Assembly (NCBI GenBank): GCA_037975125.1
Contig: CM075862.1
Location: forward strand, 37,829,524-37,893,523
Direction of reading: 5' to 3'
DNA length: 64,000 nt
Source: Latrodectus hesperus
Lineage: Eukaryota; Arthropoda; Arachnida; Araneae; Theridiidae
Shown here: in pieces, positions 39,910 to 58,737 of the stretch
Layout: every line of letters starts with the position of its first letter
How positions within the stretch are numbered: position 1 is the first letter of the stretch
Notes under the pieces: model-generated
Told to the model about the DNA's origin: nothing
Database searches by the model: none
What the model saw: the letters and a program-made list of their open reading frames with translations, nothing else
Translations under genes and position numbers: made by a program

Positions 39910-42900
39910 CTTTTTGTAATTAAATTATTCTTGAAAATTATTTTACAATATATTTTGTAATTAAATTATTCTGAAAAATTTTACATACGAAAACAAGTAT
40001 TTGCGCAAGAAATCGCTAAATAACCACTTAGAGAATTTACTACAGCAAAGGGTAGCAATAGATAAAGAAAGTAAAACAATACCTAGTCTACAAATACTGT
40101 AAGGTATGAAGTTATAATGTCACAATGCAATTTACAATCCTCCCCAACTAACCAATTTGTGATTCGTTTGAAAATAATAATCAATATCTTTCACTGGTAA
40201 AAAGCAATACATATGGCTTTAAATTAAAGACATTGACTAGAATTGATCTCCTCAATGAAAATAGTATGCTGTGCATTATGTATGTATTCATTCTAGCATT
40301 TACTCTATATTCACATAGGTTTGATGATGGGATTACACTCTTTGAAGTTGAGTGTCCTGTTTTCGATCTAAGTGCTTTCAAATGAGAGATATAATTTACT
40401 TTTTACAATCATTAAAGTCGTTGTGAAAGCTTTGCCACCTATTACAGACTACTTAAGACTATCGGATGTTGTAAGGCATAATAATGTCTACCGGATAGTT
40501 GCCTTCTGAAAGAACTTCTCAAAAATAATGTACCTATTTGCGAGTCGCAAAGCATAAACAAAGGACACCCCACAGCAAAACCACTGATAGACGTGTAGGC
40601 AAAGGGTAAAAGAGCAGCATTCATCTCAATAATGACTGGTACCATCACTATTGAGCTGAATGAGCAACTCAATAAATGTTCAATTGTGACTGGTATGGAA
40701 TTCTGGATCTTTCGCTCTTTAAAGCGCTATGCTACCACAAAATCAGATTGAGAGCATAGTGTGGGTTCTTAAATCTTTTCCAAATCTCCTTACTTTCAAT
40801 GTATAATAAGGCTCATTTAGAAAGTGATGTTCTCTTGGTAAGCAATAATGGTCAGATTTTAGGAAAACAGCTCTTTGTCTGATTATCTATTTTAAACAGT
40901 TTCAATAATTTTAAAATATAGTTTGATATGAGATCGCATGGCGCAGCAAATTTACGTTATTTTTACTTAAGCAACATTTAAGCACATGGACTATTTTCAT
41001 AGACGATGTTTTTCAATTTTGCACTGTAGACGAAATTGGTGAGACTATATTTAATTAGATTACATTCAGTTTGCTAACGTTTTTGTTGCATATATATATT
41101 TCCCATCCCTCATAATTAAATTTTTTTATAATCCTATTTCTCCATAGTTCTGCCTCTATAACACGTTGTTTTAGTCTATTTTATGTTAAACAATTATGCC
41201 ACAATTTTTCTTCAAAAATTTTTTGTTGTGTAATCAGACACATACATGCAAATTCCAAGTAGTTTACATATTAATATATTTCTACCAGTTTTGTGCCTTT
41301 TTCATAACTCAAATCCATTTTAAAGTTCCAGTAATTTCCTTTCTGAAGATTACATTTGACAATAGAATTTACTACTTTATATAATAGAATTTTTTTCATT
41401 ATAAATTTTAAATAAAATACAGTTATAAGCAATGGAATTAAATATATAAGTTTGAACAATTTCAAAAAAATGATACTCAGCTAAATCGAGAGGAAGTCAT
41501 TTCTCAAGGAATGATTTTATTTCTTATTTAAATTTAAAATTAAGTAATAGCAATGTTTAAAGCTTTATTTTTTAATTTTTAATTAGAATACTACAGTTTG
41601 CTTTCATCAATGTAAAGCGAAAATCTAGCTTTAATTTGTTTCACTAGAGAATTAAGGTAATTGATTGATATCACTTAAATGAAAGATACTTTAGAAAATC
41701 CTCAAGACGCTAATTTGTTTAAAATGTAGCAGTTTGTTAAAGTGTCTTTCTAATCTTATTTCCAATTATGAAGTGATAAATTTTTATTAGTTTAAAGGCG
41801 AAAAGAGGACCCGAAGTAAATTATTTTCGATAAAATGAATTGCTTCAGCTTAAACATATTTTGTGGGAATACAATAATACTGATTAATTATATGTAGTGC
41901 CATTAAATATTATTTTATAAGAAATAAAATTTGTGTTCTAAAATTCAAAGTAATTTATTAGTATAATTTGATTTAATAAACATTTTCTCAAGACTGGCAA
42001 TAAATGAGATAAATATTTTTGAAGTGTTATTTATTTTTCTTTGAAATTATCTTTTGAAGTATCTAAAGGAAATCATAATTAATAATTGTGTTTTGATAAT
42101 AAAGAAAAGTATATGCTCTAGTTAATTAAATTAGGTAACTAAATAAATGCAGAGTTTAAATGAGCTTCATCAATAATTCTACATCATTTCCATAAAGTTA
42201 AATGAGAGATTATTAGAATATGCCTATTAGAATTCAAAAATGCATAAGGATTTAAACGGATTTTCATACATATTTAATACAAATAGCAGTTTGAACAGTA
42301 AACGAGTAAACTTATTTTTTTTTAATTTAAGCATTCACCTGTTTTATTTTATATAAAATATCTTAAAAATTTCAAAGTGTGATGATTGATGAAATTCATG
42401 AAGTGATATGATTAGTTTTATTGATGAAATTGAAATATTTTACTAAAAATTTTCATTTTCTAAAGACACTAATCCAATTACCCTTATCGTATTAAATTTA
42501 TGTGGAACAATACTTTTCTCTTTATCTATATTGATTTCTCACACGGTCTTCTTGCAGTTCCATTCTTCTACAAGAATTAAAACACATATCAAATTTAATT
42601 TGAATTGACACATAAAAATTCCATTTATTTTCAATCTGAAACCAGGTAATGTGCCATATCTTATGTTATTCATATCTAATAAAATATTTAATAGTAAAAC
42701 AGAATGTAAAAGCAATTAAAGTTCTATTTCGAATCTATTGGTATCTAAATTACGTTTTCAAAAATCTATAGACGTTTAATCTTTTAAAATTTAAAATATA
42801 ATTGTATTTACTGCTGCTCTTTGTAAAAAAACGCTTTCTATATTCTACTTAAATTATTTTACATTTTTTTACTTCTATGGTAAAAAGTTATGCACTTCAA

Positions 42901-44500
42901 TGCAGTTTAATAGTACATCAAATGAAAACTAGTTTTGAATTTCTACTCTTATTATGCACAATCATTTTGTTTACGTACAACTAATGGAATTAACTCATCT
43001 GATCTCATTTTCCCTTAACATTGTCTTAATGAACATTCCAAATGATATTAAATGTCAGTTAATTTGTTCGGTAGAAATACGATATATGAGTTCAATTTTA
43101 GAATTCGTCTGAAAATATAAATTCCACACATGTATAATAACATATTTACCATGCATATCACAAGTGAATTTCTTCAAAAATTAAAACAAATTTTAAGCAA
43201 ATTCTCCTAAATATACATCTTACTCTAATTAATAAATACTATTTCAGAGGAAACCAAAGAAAGCTAATTGCTTCATTTATCATCTTTTGAAATAAAACAA
43301 GAATTCGAATAAAATTTTCATATATTAAATAAATATCAATAACTAATTTCTGTAAATTTTTGCATGTGGAATATTACATAAAGTACAAGTTAATTATTTA
43401 TTAAATTAAGCTAAATATTCCTAGTTTTCTCCTAAACAGATTAATTTTTAACTAAGTTCTGCTCATTTTACGAAAATGATTCATTAAATTTTTTAATCAT
43501 ATTTCTTATGAAAACCGTTTCTCAAACTCTATTTTTTTATGTCTAATCATGACTTCAAGCAAATGCTTCAGTTTTCTTGACACGAGGGAAATTAAAACAG
43601 TGGGAAAATATACTCACCATAATTAGAAAGAGTTCAAGAACTATAAGCAAGAACTCGTAATGGAAAAGTTTTCATCCATCAAATTAGTTAACAGTCAAGG
43701 GAATCGTTTAGAATGAATTTCGCAAGAATATTACTTTCTGGAAAAAAGAGGTTGAATATTCTATATAAGGAAGAGAATACGTTTTTTAACGTGAACATAT
43801 TTAGTTTGGGTGCTGAAATAGACATATAAAATTATTCTGTTGTAAAATTAATATTTTGGTAGAATTAGATTGCTAAAATAATTTGTATTCCAATATTAAA
43901 GTTAAAGATAACAAAAACAATTGGAACTAAAATTATAATTCTTCTTGCATTGGTGTATTAAAATTTACTTCGTTTCCAGCAATTTGTGTGATTTTTAATT
44001 AAAAAGTAAACATCGGAACTTGCAAATTTTTTCACACAGAAATTTTAAACCTAATTAAATGTAATTAAACTAAATCTTTCTTCCATTTTAAATTACAAAT
44101 GGTAATTTCGAAATCTAATGTTTAACATAAAAATTCTTAAACATTATTTTCATATAAAATGCATTGCGATGCATTTGAGTTTGCTATTCTTCACTTCTTA
44201 TTTAGGTGCTATTAAAACCCAAAATTATAAGGAGTTTGAATATCATTGGTTAATAATTTGTAATTCCAAAATCTGTAGAAGCATTTAAATTTTTTAAAGT
44301 CAAATGATACAGCAAAAATATTTGTTAGCTTCTCAGAATGTCATCTATTCATTATATGTATACGAAAAATTCTAAAGAGTATCAATAATTTAAATAAGAG
44401 ATGACAGAATTTTAAAACTTCGAGTGAGCATAATCTGTCTGTCTAATAATCTATTCAGCAAATTGTCTGTCTAATGATTAATTCAGCAAAAACTTTGATT
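39910..44500. other. Spacer, no gene recognised
   Basis: A less A+T-rich stretch at about 40420-40760 has a 76-codon minus-strand frame without recognisable motifs. The remainder is ordinary A+T-rich sequence. Confidence 0.4.
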
Positions 44501-44528
44501 AAAAAGATGGATTATAGATTTTTGCTAC

Positions 44529-44571
44529 ATACACCCACACGCACACACACACACACACACATAAATATATA

Positions 44572-44639
<68 letters not shown>

Positions 44640-44664
44640 TATATAGTATATATAGTATATATAT
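44529..44664. repeat. Compound (CA)n-(TA)n microsatellite with 10-bp repeats
   Basis: About 15 CA units lead through ATAAATATATATATAT into about 55 bp of TA. Three copies of a 10-bp unit, AGTATATATA, follow from about 44636. Confidence 0.95.
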
Positions 44665-44701
44665 GATATATATTATCATTTCCAAATTTTTACTTAAAAT
44701 A

Positions 44702-45478
44702 CAGGGTGATCTTTTTTAAAGTGACAGTGTTTGGAGCGCCCTGTAGCGCGATATAATAGCCGGAATGGCACCAAATCTGGTATTCAAACTAATCAAAACA
44801 CGGGAAAAATGATTCCGTGAAAAAAAATTTTAGTTCTAAAAATCGCCGCTAGGTCATTTTGTGGCGCTTTACAATGTATATGTGAGAAAAGAGAAATACT
44901 GACACATACAATCATACAATTAAATTATTAATGTTTATATATTACATTAACTTCCCCGGTAGAGGAATTAGACCACATTCCATGTGAGCTCCGTTCTCAG
45001 AAATAACACCGTTTATTCTGCGTAAAGCGTTTCCCACAGCCGAACGTAACATGTCACGAGGAATATTCCGCACTGTCTTTGTTATGTTGTCCTTTAGAAT
45101 AGACAAATTTGATACTCCACCAACATACACGCACCTTCCGGTAACGTGAGAGGCATGGCCACTGGAGCTCGTTTACTTCAGCTGAGATTATTTGTCGGAG
45201 CTTTCCACTACTTGCTTTTACAGCCTTTACTACTGGCACTGTCATCGAACAACATTTGCATTTTGCTTTGATACCTGTGTTTTATGCCGATTCTCGTTAT
45301 TATAAACTGCAGCAGTGCCACAAAATGCCCTAGCGGTGACTTTTGAACTAAAACTTTTTTTTACGGAATTTTTTTCCCATGTCTTGATTACTCGAAATAC
45401 CAAGTTTGGTGTCATTTCGGCTATTAGATCGCGCTACAGGACGTTCCAAACACTGTCACTTTAAAAAAGATCACCCTG
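44702..45478 (-). mobile_element. 777-bp mariner-type element with about 175-bp TIRs
   Basis: Both ends begin CAGGGTGATCTTTTTTAAAG inward and remain alignable for about 175 bp (44702-44875 and 45304-45478) with scattered substitutions. It is flanked by TA at 44700-44701 and 45479-45480, as for Tc1/mariner elements. The centre holds only the last part of a transposase gene on the minus strand. It is therefore a non-autonomous deletion derivative that keeps unusually long inverted repeats and some coding sequence. Confidence 0.9.
44942..45245 (-). pseudogene. Mariner-type transposase C-terminal remnant
   Basis: The minus-strand frame 44942-45130 reads YVGGVSNLSILKDNITKTV, then NIPRDMLRSAVGNALRRI and ISENGAHMECG. 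This matches the C-terminus of mariner-type transposases lying after the third catalytic acid (V-Y-x-x-P/G-x-x-x-x-L-x-x-L-K-x-x-I, then V-I-x-x-x-G-x-H-I-E). A second frame overlapping upstream (45054-45245) carries the preceding segment after a frameshift. The catalytic domain is deleted, so the element would have depended on another copy's enzyme. Confidence 0.78.
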
Positions 45479-45481
45479 TAC

Positions 45482-46716
45482 ATTTCGTACTGGGTTAGTT
45501 TTAAATCTGGTTATGCTTTTGCTTACTTTAGTACATTAAAGCCTCTTAGCATGAGTCTGAATGTTTTTAAAAGGTCATGTAAAAAGTCACTAAAAATTCA
45601 CCTAAAAATATGATTCCATTTTTTTTATCAAAAATGATAACACGCGAGAGGTTTTAAGAATTTTCATTCTTACCACACACTTCATCAAGTTTAACCACAC
45701 CTTTACACAAGTTCAGTGACTCGTTCTTTTAGAGAGCAATGACATAAATTGCAGTTAGAGGAGAAAAAGTATTCTAGATTTGCAAGTATAATAACATTTC
45801 TTATGCTTGAGGTATTTGCTATTTCGTACGTATGTTTCCGAAATAATGTTAACTTAAAGTTATTTTTCAGAAGCACATATGTTTCCAAGTGATAATGATA
45901 CATACGGCGTAAGTAATACATATTTACGTAGTTTCTTTTTTTGAGGGCATTTGGAACATTGGTTAAGTACTGAAAATCCATCAGACTTTCAAGTATTATC
46001 TTAGATCATGTAGAATATACAAATATGAACTGGCAGAGCAATGCTGAAAATCAATGCCCATGGAAAGGGACATACTTAATTTTAAAAAATATTTTTAAAA
46101 GTTAGAAATTTGTGAAAATTTATGATACACATAACAAATAAAGTTCACCAGTTATGTGCCATTACTTTCAGTTAACTGCAATTCAGATGCAATAAGCTAA
46201 TTTTTAACTTTGTCTTCCACACTGAAGAATAATTATTATTATGCAATGATAATCTGTTAAAGTTTCCTTGAAACACAAATAATTGATATTACAAAAGCTG
46301 CTTTTCATTCCATTTATAATTATTTGTTAATCACAGAAGTTTAAACAGAAAATTATAAATATTGCAAAGAAGTTAAATTTAAAAAAATTATTTAGTTTTT
46401 GCAATGAGACGAATATATATATTTTATTTCTATAAACCATTTAAATTTTCATTTCTTCAATTTTTAAAATATTTGGCATTATTTTGAATAATATTAATGC
46501 GTGTAAAATTTACAGTAAAAAATGTTAACATAAATATTTTATTAAATTATGTTTGTAATTTTAAGAAAGTATCACACAAGATATAAGAATATCTATACAG
46601 ATTAAAAAAAAAATACCAAAATACAGTTTCTTCATTTTATAATTTAAAAATAATCTGTCCATTTTAAAATATTTAGCACATGTGCAATTAGTTTTGGCTT
46701 AGATGAAAGATAAAAA
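45482..46716. other. A+T-rich spacer
   Basis: The longest frame (45703-45981, minus, 92 codons) has no recognised motif and no supporting signals. Confidence 0.45.
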
Positions 46717-46717
46717 C

Positions 46718-46766
46718 AACACACATATAAAAACAAATGTATTACATTTGTTTTTATATGTGTGTT
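46718..46766. repeat. Perfect 49-bp palindrome, 24-bp arms, 1-nt centre
   Basis: The left arm 46718-46741 (AACACACATATAAA and onward to AAATGTA) is the exact reverse complement of 46743-46766; the centre is T46742. There is effectively no loop, so this is a true palindrome rather than a hairpin precursor. The match ends abruptly at both outer edges. Confidence 0.95.
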
Positions 46767-46769
46767 TTA

Positions 46770-47763
46770 TAATTATAAACACAAAATGTGCTAAAAATGT
46801 CATAGCACGTGAAACGGAAAACTTAAGCAACACAAATATTTAATGTTATAAAAATGTAAATAGACTACGAATTATGGAAAATTTGTATTTACAACAGCGA
46901 TCAATAAATAAGATCTTAAATTTTATCATTAAATCATGTAAAATAACACATTTACAAAGGTAAATGCATAATTTTAATATTATGTGCTTGAAATACATTT
47001 TATTTTATCTTTCAATTACAACGAAATGTTTCCATAAATATCAGCGTTAAATAACTAAAATATATTCAAGAAGTAAACGAAAATAACATATTGGGATTAT
47101 ATTAATTATTCATAATTTTTTCACCCAAGGTGAAACATTAACCGTTATTTCCAATTTCAAACAACGCCCTTCATATATCATTTATTCTTATTACGTCTCC
47201 ATTCCCAAGAAATTTTATAACGTTAGCTTATGGTGATTGGATGCATGTCATTTAGAAAGTGCTACATTGAAACTAAATATCTATATACCTGAATTTATTT
47301 AGCTTTTAAATTATGTATCGTAATAAAAATAAAAAGAAATATGTAACTAAATATTTAAACCTTTCAAATATTCATTTTTATTTGAGAACAGAATCTAATA
47401 ATTCTGTTTTGCTACAGAGCAGTTTAAATATCAATGTAGAAAATATAATTTTAGAAATTATAAGGAGATATTGTAGTACATAAATAACTAATATACTTAT
47501 AATATAGTATTAAAAAATTACAGACTTTTCTTTGGGTAGTACTTATTATGCATGGAAATGTTCTTATGCTTTGAAATAACAGCTCTATCAGATAATTTAA
47601 TACATAAACGCATTACAATTTGGTTCAATTAAATAGTCATAATTTACAATTTAACATTATAATAATTATTATAAGTCAAAATTTGCTTAAGTTATAAAAT
47701 TAGCAACTATGAATTAATAACAGTGAAATTCTCCACTTAAAAAGTAAATTAAATAACACTGAA

Positions 47764-47764
<1 letters not shown>
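46770..47764. other. A+T-rich spacer
   Basis: No feature was recognised. Confidence 0.5.
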
Positions 47765-47855
<91 letters not shown>

Positions 47856-47880
47856 TCATATATATACATATATATGAATA
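47765..47880. repeat. (TA)n microsatellite with imperfect end
   Basis: About 88 bp of pure TA end at 47852 and pass into a short imperfect palindromic stretch, ATTCATATATATACATATAT, to about 47880. Confidence 0.95.
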
Positions 47881-47884
47881 TATT

Positions 47885-49640
47885 TTATATATTGATGCTT
47901 CATATATATTAAGATATTAAGACAATATTGCAGAATGTAGTTCTATAATAAATTACTTACATATATTCAAGTATTTGATTTATCGAAAGAAAACTTTTTA
48001 TATGGCAAAATATAGTATATATATTGATATCACTAATTATAATCAAAAATCTGTTAAGGATTTAAAATTTTAATTTTAATTCCGTTATATATGTACTCAA
48101 ATGTAAATATCAAATATATTTAAAACCACACAATTTTCCAAAATTTTACCATCAATATTTTTTTACAATTCATAATTTAACAAACATTTCTTGTATTATA
48201 TTCGTCATATTTTCTGTTTCTTTGAAAAATGCACTTAGTGTTTTGAGATAAAATTCTCTGAAGCAAAGTTGCAAGCGATGTACTTACAACATTTTTTTTA
48301 CAATTTTACAACATATCAGACATAATAAATATCATGGGGAAAAGTCAGAGAAAGCTCAAAATAAGTCATTAAAATTATCGAAAAAATAGTTAGAAATGAA
48401 TTGATATTGATTTCAACATGAACGCTTTAATAGCGTTAGTCTTTTTTATATAACTGAATGCAGATAAAAAGTGAACTTAGAAAAATAAAAATAAGCTTGA
48501 AACATTAAAATCAATAGCTGCATTTATTAAGTTTTGATGTTGAGAGATTTCTTTAATATTTTACATTCAAAAACCATTTGCTAAATAAAAATATAAAAAA
48601 AGATAATACAATGAAAAATATAGAATTTATATTCCAAATAAAAAACTATATTTTAGGTATATCCCATGAAAATACTTTTCTCGATTTAATTATTTTTACT
48701 CGGATTTATATCATTTGTAAAAATTATATTATATTTCATAAATTTTTAACCATGTTGTATGTATGTTTCTAAAATATTATCATTTTTTTTTGTTTTTTTA
48801 ATTGCAATAAATTTTATATGGACTCAAAATGGCGTACATCCTGACATATTCTTGTTGTATAACACAATTTTGGAGTTATTTTTCTCAGATATAAGGTTTT
48901 ATATTAATTGTAAAATTTCGTGCAACAATCTCACAAATACACTTATTTTGAAAATATAGATATTTCTCGTTACTCAAAACACCATTTTCCTAAAAATATA
49001 AAAATGAACTTTTTTGACTGTTTTATTCTTTCACTTTCACGTCCCTTGATCTTTGCATTGCGTGTCATATATCATTCCCTTTACATTACTTGCTTTTTCA
49101 CATGAATTCATATATAGTCACTTATGTCTAATAAATATATGACACTAAGCAGAAATTTGTTTTGTAATAACTATTTTCATTTCATTTTATACATAATCAA
49201 TATAATTTGATCAACAAAATAATGATGTTTTTCATTAAACTATTCGTTTAAAATAAATGTTTTTTAAAAAATTTTCATTTGTTGTTGATACATTTCCTGA
49301 ATTTCAGATTATGTTTTTATTAAAACAGAAACAAATAAAGAACAAGCCAATGAACGTTATTTTTCTCATTTCATGTCTTATATACTTTCAAAGTCAATTA
49401 TTCAAATTTTATACAATATATTATTATTTATGATTTCTGTGAAATCATATTTTTAATACAAGAGTATTCATGACATTATTTTTCAGTGTGTAATATTTTA
49501 GTCAAACTTTTTTTATAATTAGAATCAAATTTAATTCTGAACCTAAAATTTTGTGCCAGAAGTAAAACCTATTGGAATAATCGAATTTTATTAACATTTT
49601 ATAATGATGCTTTTTCATTATACCCTCGTTGATTAATTTG
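47885..49640. other. A+T-rich spacer
   Basis: Open frames at 48578-49105 are Ile/Phe/Asn/Lys-rich products of A/T composition. No gene or element was recognised. Confidence 0.5.
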
Positions 49641-49652
49641 TTAATTCTTTGT

Positions 49653-49935
49653 GCTGTTGTTGTTGTCGTGTGCCAGCTAAGCTTGCATTATGGGGTGCGC
49701 TACTACTCCTTTCGAAATGAACCATATTTAGGTGTGGTGTCGGACTTCTTCAGTACACACATGCCATATGTAGCCGTTTATAAGGTAGGCAACCATTCAC
49801 AACCCATTCATACAAGGAAATGACAAAGACATGATAGATAGAGAGAGAAAGTACATCCATGTTCAAACCAGGATTCGAACCCAAGACCTCCCTATCCACA
49901 GTCAATCATGCTGGCCACTAGACAAGTTGGGTGGC
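49653..49935 (-). mobile_element. tRNA-derived SINE, family A, with perfect TSD
   Basis: This second 283-bp copy of the family at 12.24 kb lies on the minus strand. The head is GCCACCCAACTTGTCTAGTGG and the B box GGTTCGAATCC, followed by the TCTCTCTCTATC core and a tail ending GACAACAACAACAGC. Perfect 10-bp duplications AATTCTTTGT flank it at 49643-49652 and 49936-49945. The 64-codon plus-strand frame across it is not a gene. Confidence 0.92.
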
Positions 49936-49949
49936 AATTCTTTGTACCT

Positions 49950-51316
<1,367 letters not shown>

Positions 51317-51867
51317 GCATTTAACTAAATATTTTAAAAATTTTTGTAACAATATATTTTGAAAGTTTTTCTCACAAATGTCTTGGAAAATGTAAAATTG
51401 TTTTAAATAGATAAATAGTTCTTTTTTTCATTAAGTTTCAAATATTTATAAATGCTTGATTGAAATTTCAGATTTTATTGAATGTTTCTCTAGATAGGTT
51501 TGTTCGATAAAAATCATAATTACAATTAATCAATTCATAAATATTTATCAGTTAGAACATACTTAGATTCAACTCTCAAATTTAAGAAAATCAGAGTGAA
51601 AAATGTGTTTTTGGTATTCAACCAAAATTTAAGAAATTAACGTTTGCCACACAAACTAAAATTTGGCATAGGATTTTTAATGTTTAAGTTTTGTTTTAAA
51701 TAATATCGCACGTCTTCAACTATCATGCACTTTGTAACCTTGATTCGTATAATTTTGTCATTTAGTATCATTTAAATTATTACTTTCAAATACCTAAGCC
51801 AAACGTTTTGAAGAAAATCAAATTATCTAAATAAAATCTCCAAAGAATTCATATAATTATTAATAAT

Positions 51868-51868
<1 letters not shown>
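51317..51868. other. A+T-rich spacer
   Basis: No feature was recognised between the two microsatellites. Confidence 0.5.
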
Positions 51869-56140
<4,272 letters not shown>

Positions 56141-56149
56141 AGTGATTTA

Positions 56150-57830
56150 AGGTGAAAAAGTAGGTGTTTTCGGAATACTTGTAAAAACTTCAATGCTTGG
56201 GTGGCCTTTCTGTAGTTGTGAAAACCACGCATTACTTCTATGTTACAAGTGATTCCCTTCTCAACTATTTTAAAATAAAATTAGCTGGACTATTATTGTC
56301 CTTGATATGATTAATTAAACGTTTTATTTGATTTTCAGTGAATATATGATTATTGCAAATATTGTGAATGAGATTTAGTTCATTGAATATAATTTTCATC
56401 TAAATTTTTAAAGAAATATTGGAGTTCCAGTATATTAATTTGTAGACTTTAAAATTAAATTGATTTATTTTGTCAAAAATATCAACATAAATAATAGAAT
56501 TTTAGTAAATTGATAAATAAATATAAAAATTCAGTGATAATATCAAATAAATTTATTTCAATTGCAGAAAGTTAATTGGGGTAGATAAATTTAGAAATAT
56601 CTTCAAAATTTGAATTATTGAAAATAATAAAATCATAAATATATTTAAATGGAAAAGGGTATTGATAAATAAAACTTCTTTTAAAATAATGCAGAAACAG
56701 ATTTAAAAGTATGCTGGAAAAATTAGATCCTTGTGGAATAACGCAATTAAATTAAATATATTTTCACCATTATAGATGAAATTATTATAAATACACAATT
56801 CAACCAAGTATTTCCAGGGTTAATTAACAATATTTAATAAATTTTTACATACTTAAAAAAAAGAAATGCAATACATCATTTAATTTATCAGCTGGTGTGC
56901 CAGTGGAAAGTCTTCAATATCAAATGAACTAATACAAGATATACTATTACTTGATAAAAAATCGAAAACGGGTCTAATATTACTAATAATTCAAGTGACC
57001 TTAGATTTAACAATTTTTTTCTAGTATAATGTTTAGATACTTAGAAAAAATACCATGTCAATTCATGTAATATTTAATTCCACAAGTAATTTGTCTGAAT
57101 TTTATAGGAAATTTATGGAATTCCATTATAACTGCAAATAATTAAATTCTAATATATAATTGTTTATATTTAAAATTTATAAAAACCCAGAATTTTTTTC
57201 TCATCAATGATATAAGCTGTGGATATTAAACTTTTGTATGTGGTGGAATTCAGAGTTTCCTAATTAATTTTATCTAAAAAAGATTTTTTACGAAAAAAAT
57301 GCATTGATATTTGAGGTTTATTCAACAGGTGTAGTGATAAAGTTGTCTTTAAAATTCTTAATGGTAGGTTGTAATGAGTTAAACTTAATATCTGGAAATG
57401 TTAACTTATTATCTAGAATAAAACTCTTAATTTTATTAAAGAGTTTTGACTTCCAAGTTGTAAAATATTCAATAAATGTATCATAAAAATATGAAATTTT
57501 AACGGTAAATGAATCAATATTATGTAAAATTAATTTAATTATTTTAGATCAATATGTATGAAAAATTGGTATGTTTTTAGTTATCTTATTTAATATTTCT
57601 TTACGTTTATAATTGTTGACAATATTTAAGTTACATGTAATGATGTGTGCGAAATCAAGATTAATAAAAGTTTTGAAATCCTTATCATAGCAAATACATT
57701 TGGTGAGTTTTCTAGATATGAAGATATTTTTGCAAAATTTATTATAACTAAACACTTTACATCCAATAGGTATTCGTAAGAAAAGGCCAATGGAAATTGA
57801 CAATAACATCTTGTATAGGAAAAATTTCCA
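56150..57830 (-). pseudogene. Degenerate retroelement ORF with reverse transcriptase core
   Basis: Reading right to left in shifting frames, blocks appear in a consistent order. CICYDKDFKTFINLDFAHII and TCNLNIVNN lie in 57549-57809. FIEYFTTWKSKLFNKIKSFI is near 57470-57410, and FITTPVE (normally a P-x-D-K-A-x-N-N motif) near 57340. The reverse transcriptase palm follows: IPQGSNFSSILLNLFLHYF (56.74-56.68 kb), then YIYDFIIFNNSNFEDISKF, where the Y-x-D-D box has become Y-I-Y-D, then YVDIFDKINQFNF and NELNLIHNICNN (56.45-56.35 kb). The order resembles a retroelement family without recognisable LTRs whose RT is of a Penelope-like type; I am not certain of the class. Stops and frameshifts are numerous. 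Confidence 0.6.
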
Positions 57831-57834
57831 TTTT

Positions 57835-58525
57835 ACAAAGTAACTTCAATATCCCTTCAAATTTAATAATGATTCCACCGTCATTAATAAATATAAGACA
57901 CTTTATGTCAAAATCCCAATACTTCATTTTCTGGGGAATAAAATAGATTTGAATATAATATAATTGAATAAATATATTTAAAAACAATATAATTCCTTTT
58001 ATTATTTAAAAATGTATTTTTATGTGATTACAAATAATAATTTGAGCAAATAATACTTAATGCACGTTTTACTTTTTCTTCTTTATATTAATTTCAAATT
58101 AATAGTACTTTTCAGAATCATTCAATTTGTTTCCTAATTGACTTTTATTTAATCAAAGTGAGATTCATGAGAATTCTTCCAAATCCTTATTTTATTAACT
58201 GAAATAACTTTTACTTTTTTATTAAACTAATTGATTCATTTTCTATTACGTCGAATAAGTCAAAGATTTGAATTTATTGATTTATATGTTACCCAAGATG
58301 TTTTATCTATCCCTTTCATCAAATAGGTTATTCATACTTATATACAAATATCTTTATTATGTTCGCAATATTTTTTCAATAAAATGTAAACGCAATTATT
58401 CCTGTCTAGACGATTTACTCTTTTGTTTCTCTTACTTAAATGGGATATATGTACTAAAATGATTTCATCAATAATATATTTCGAATAATTAATGATAGCT
58501 CCTTTATTTCTCTCTCTGTGATTTC
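57835..58525. other. A+T-rich spacer
   Basis: A 76-codon minus-strand frame (57757-57987) overlaps the upstream edge of the retroelement fossil and may include more of it in another frame. Otherwise nothing was recognised. Confidence 0.4.
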
Positions 58526-58529
58526 AAAT

Positions 58530-58732
<203 letters not shown>

Positions 58733-58737
58733 TATAT

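Noticed and set aside
40181..40672. Two minus-strand frames as a possible eroded transposon gene
   Set aside because: Composition is suggestive but I could not match any conserved block.
45703..45981. 92-codon minus-strand frame
   Set aside because: The longest unexplained frame outside repeats, but without motif or supporting signal; not enough to call a gene.
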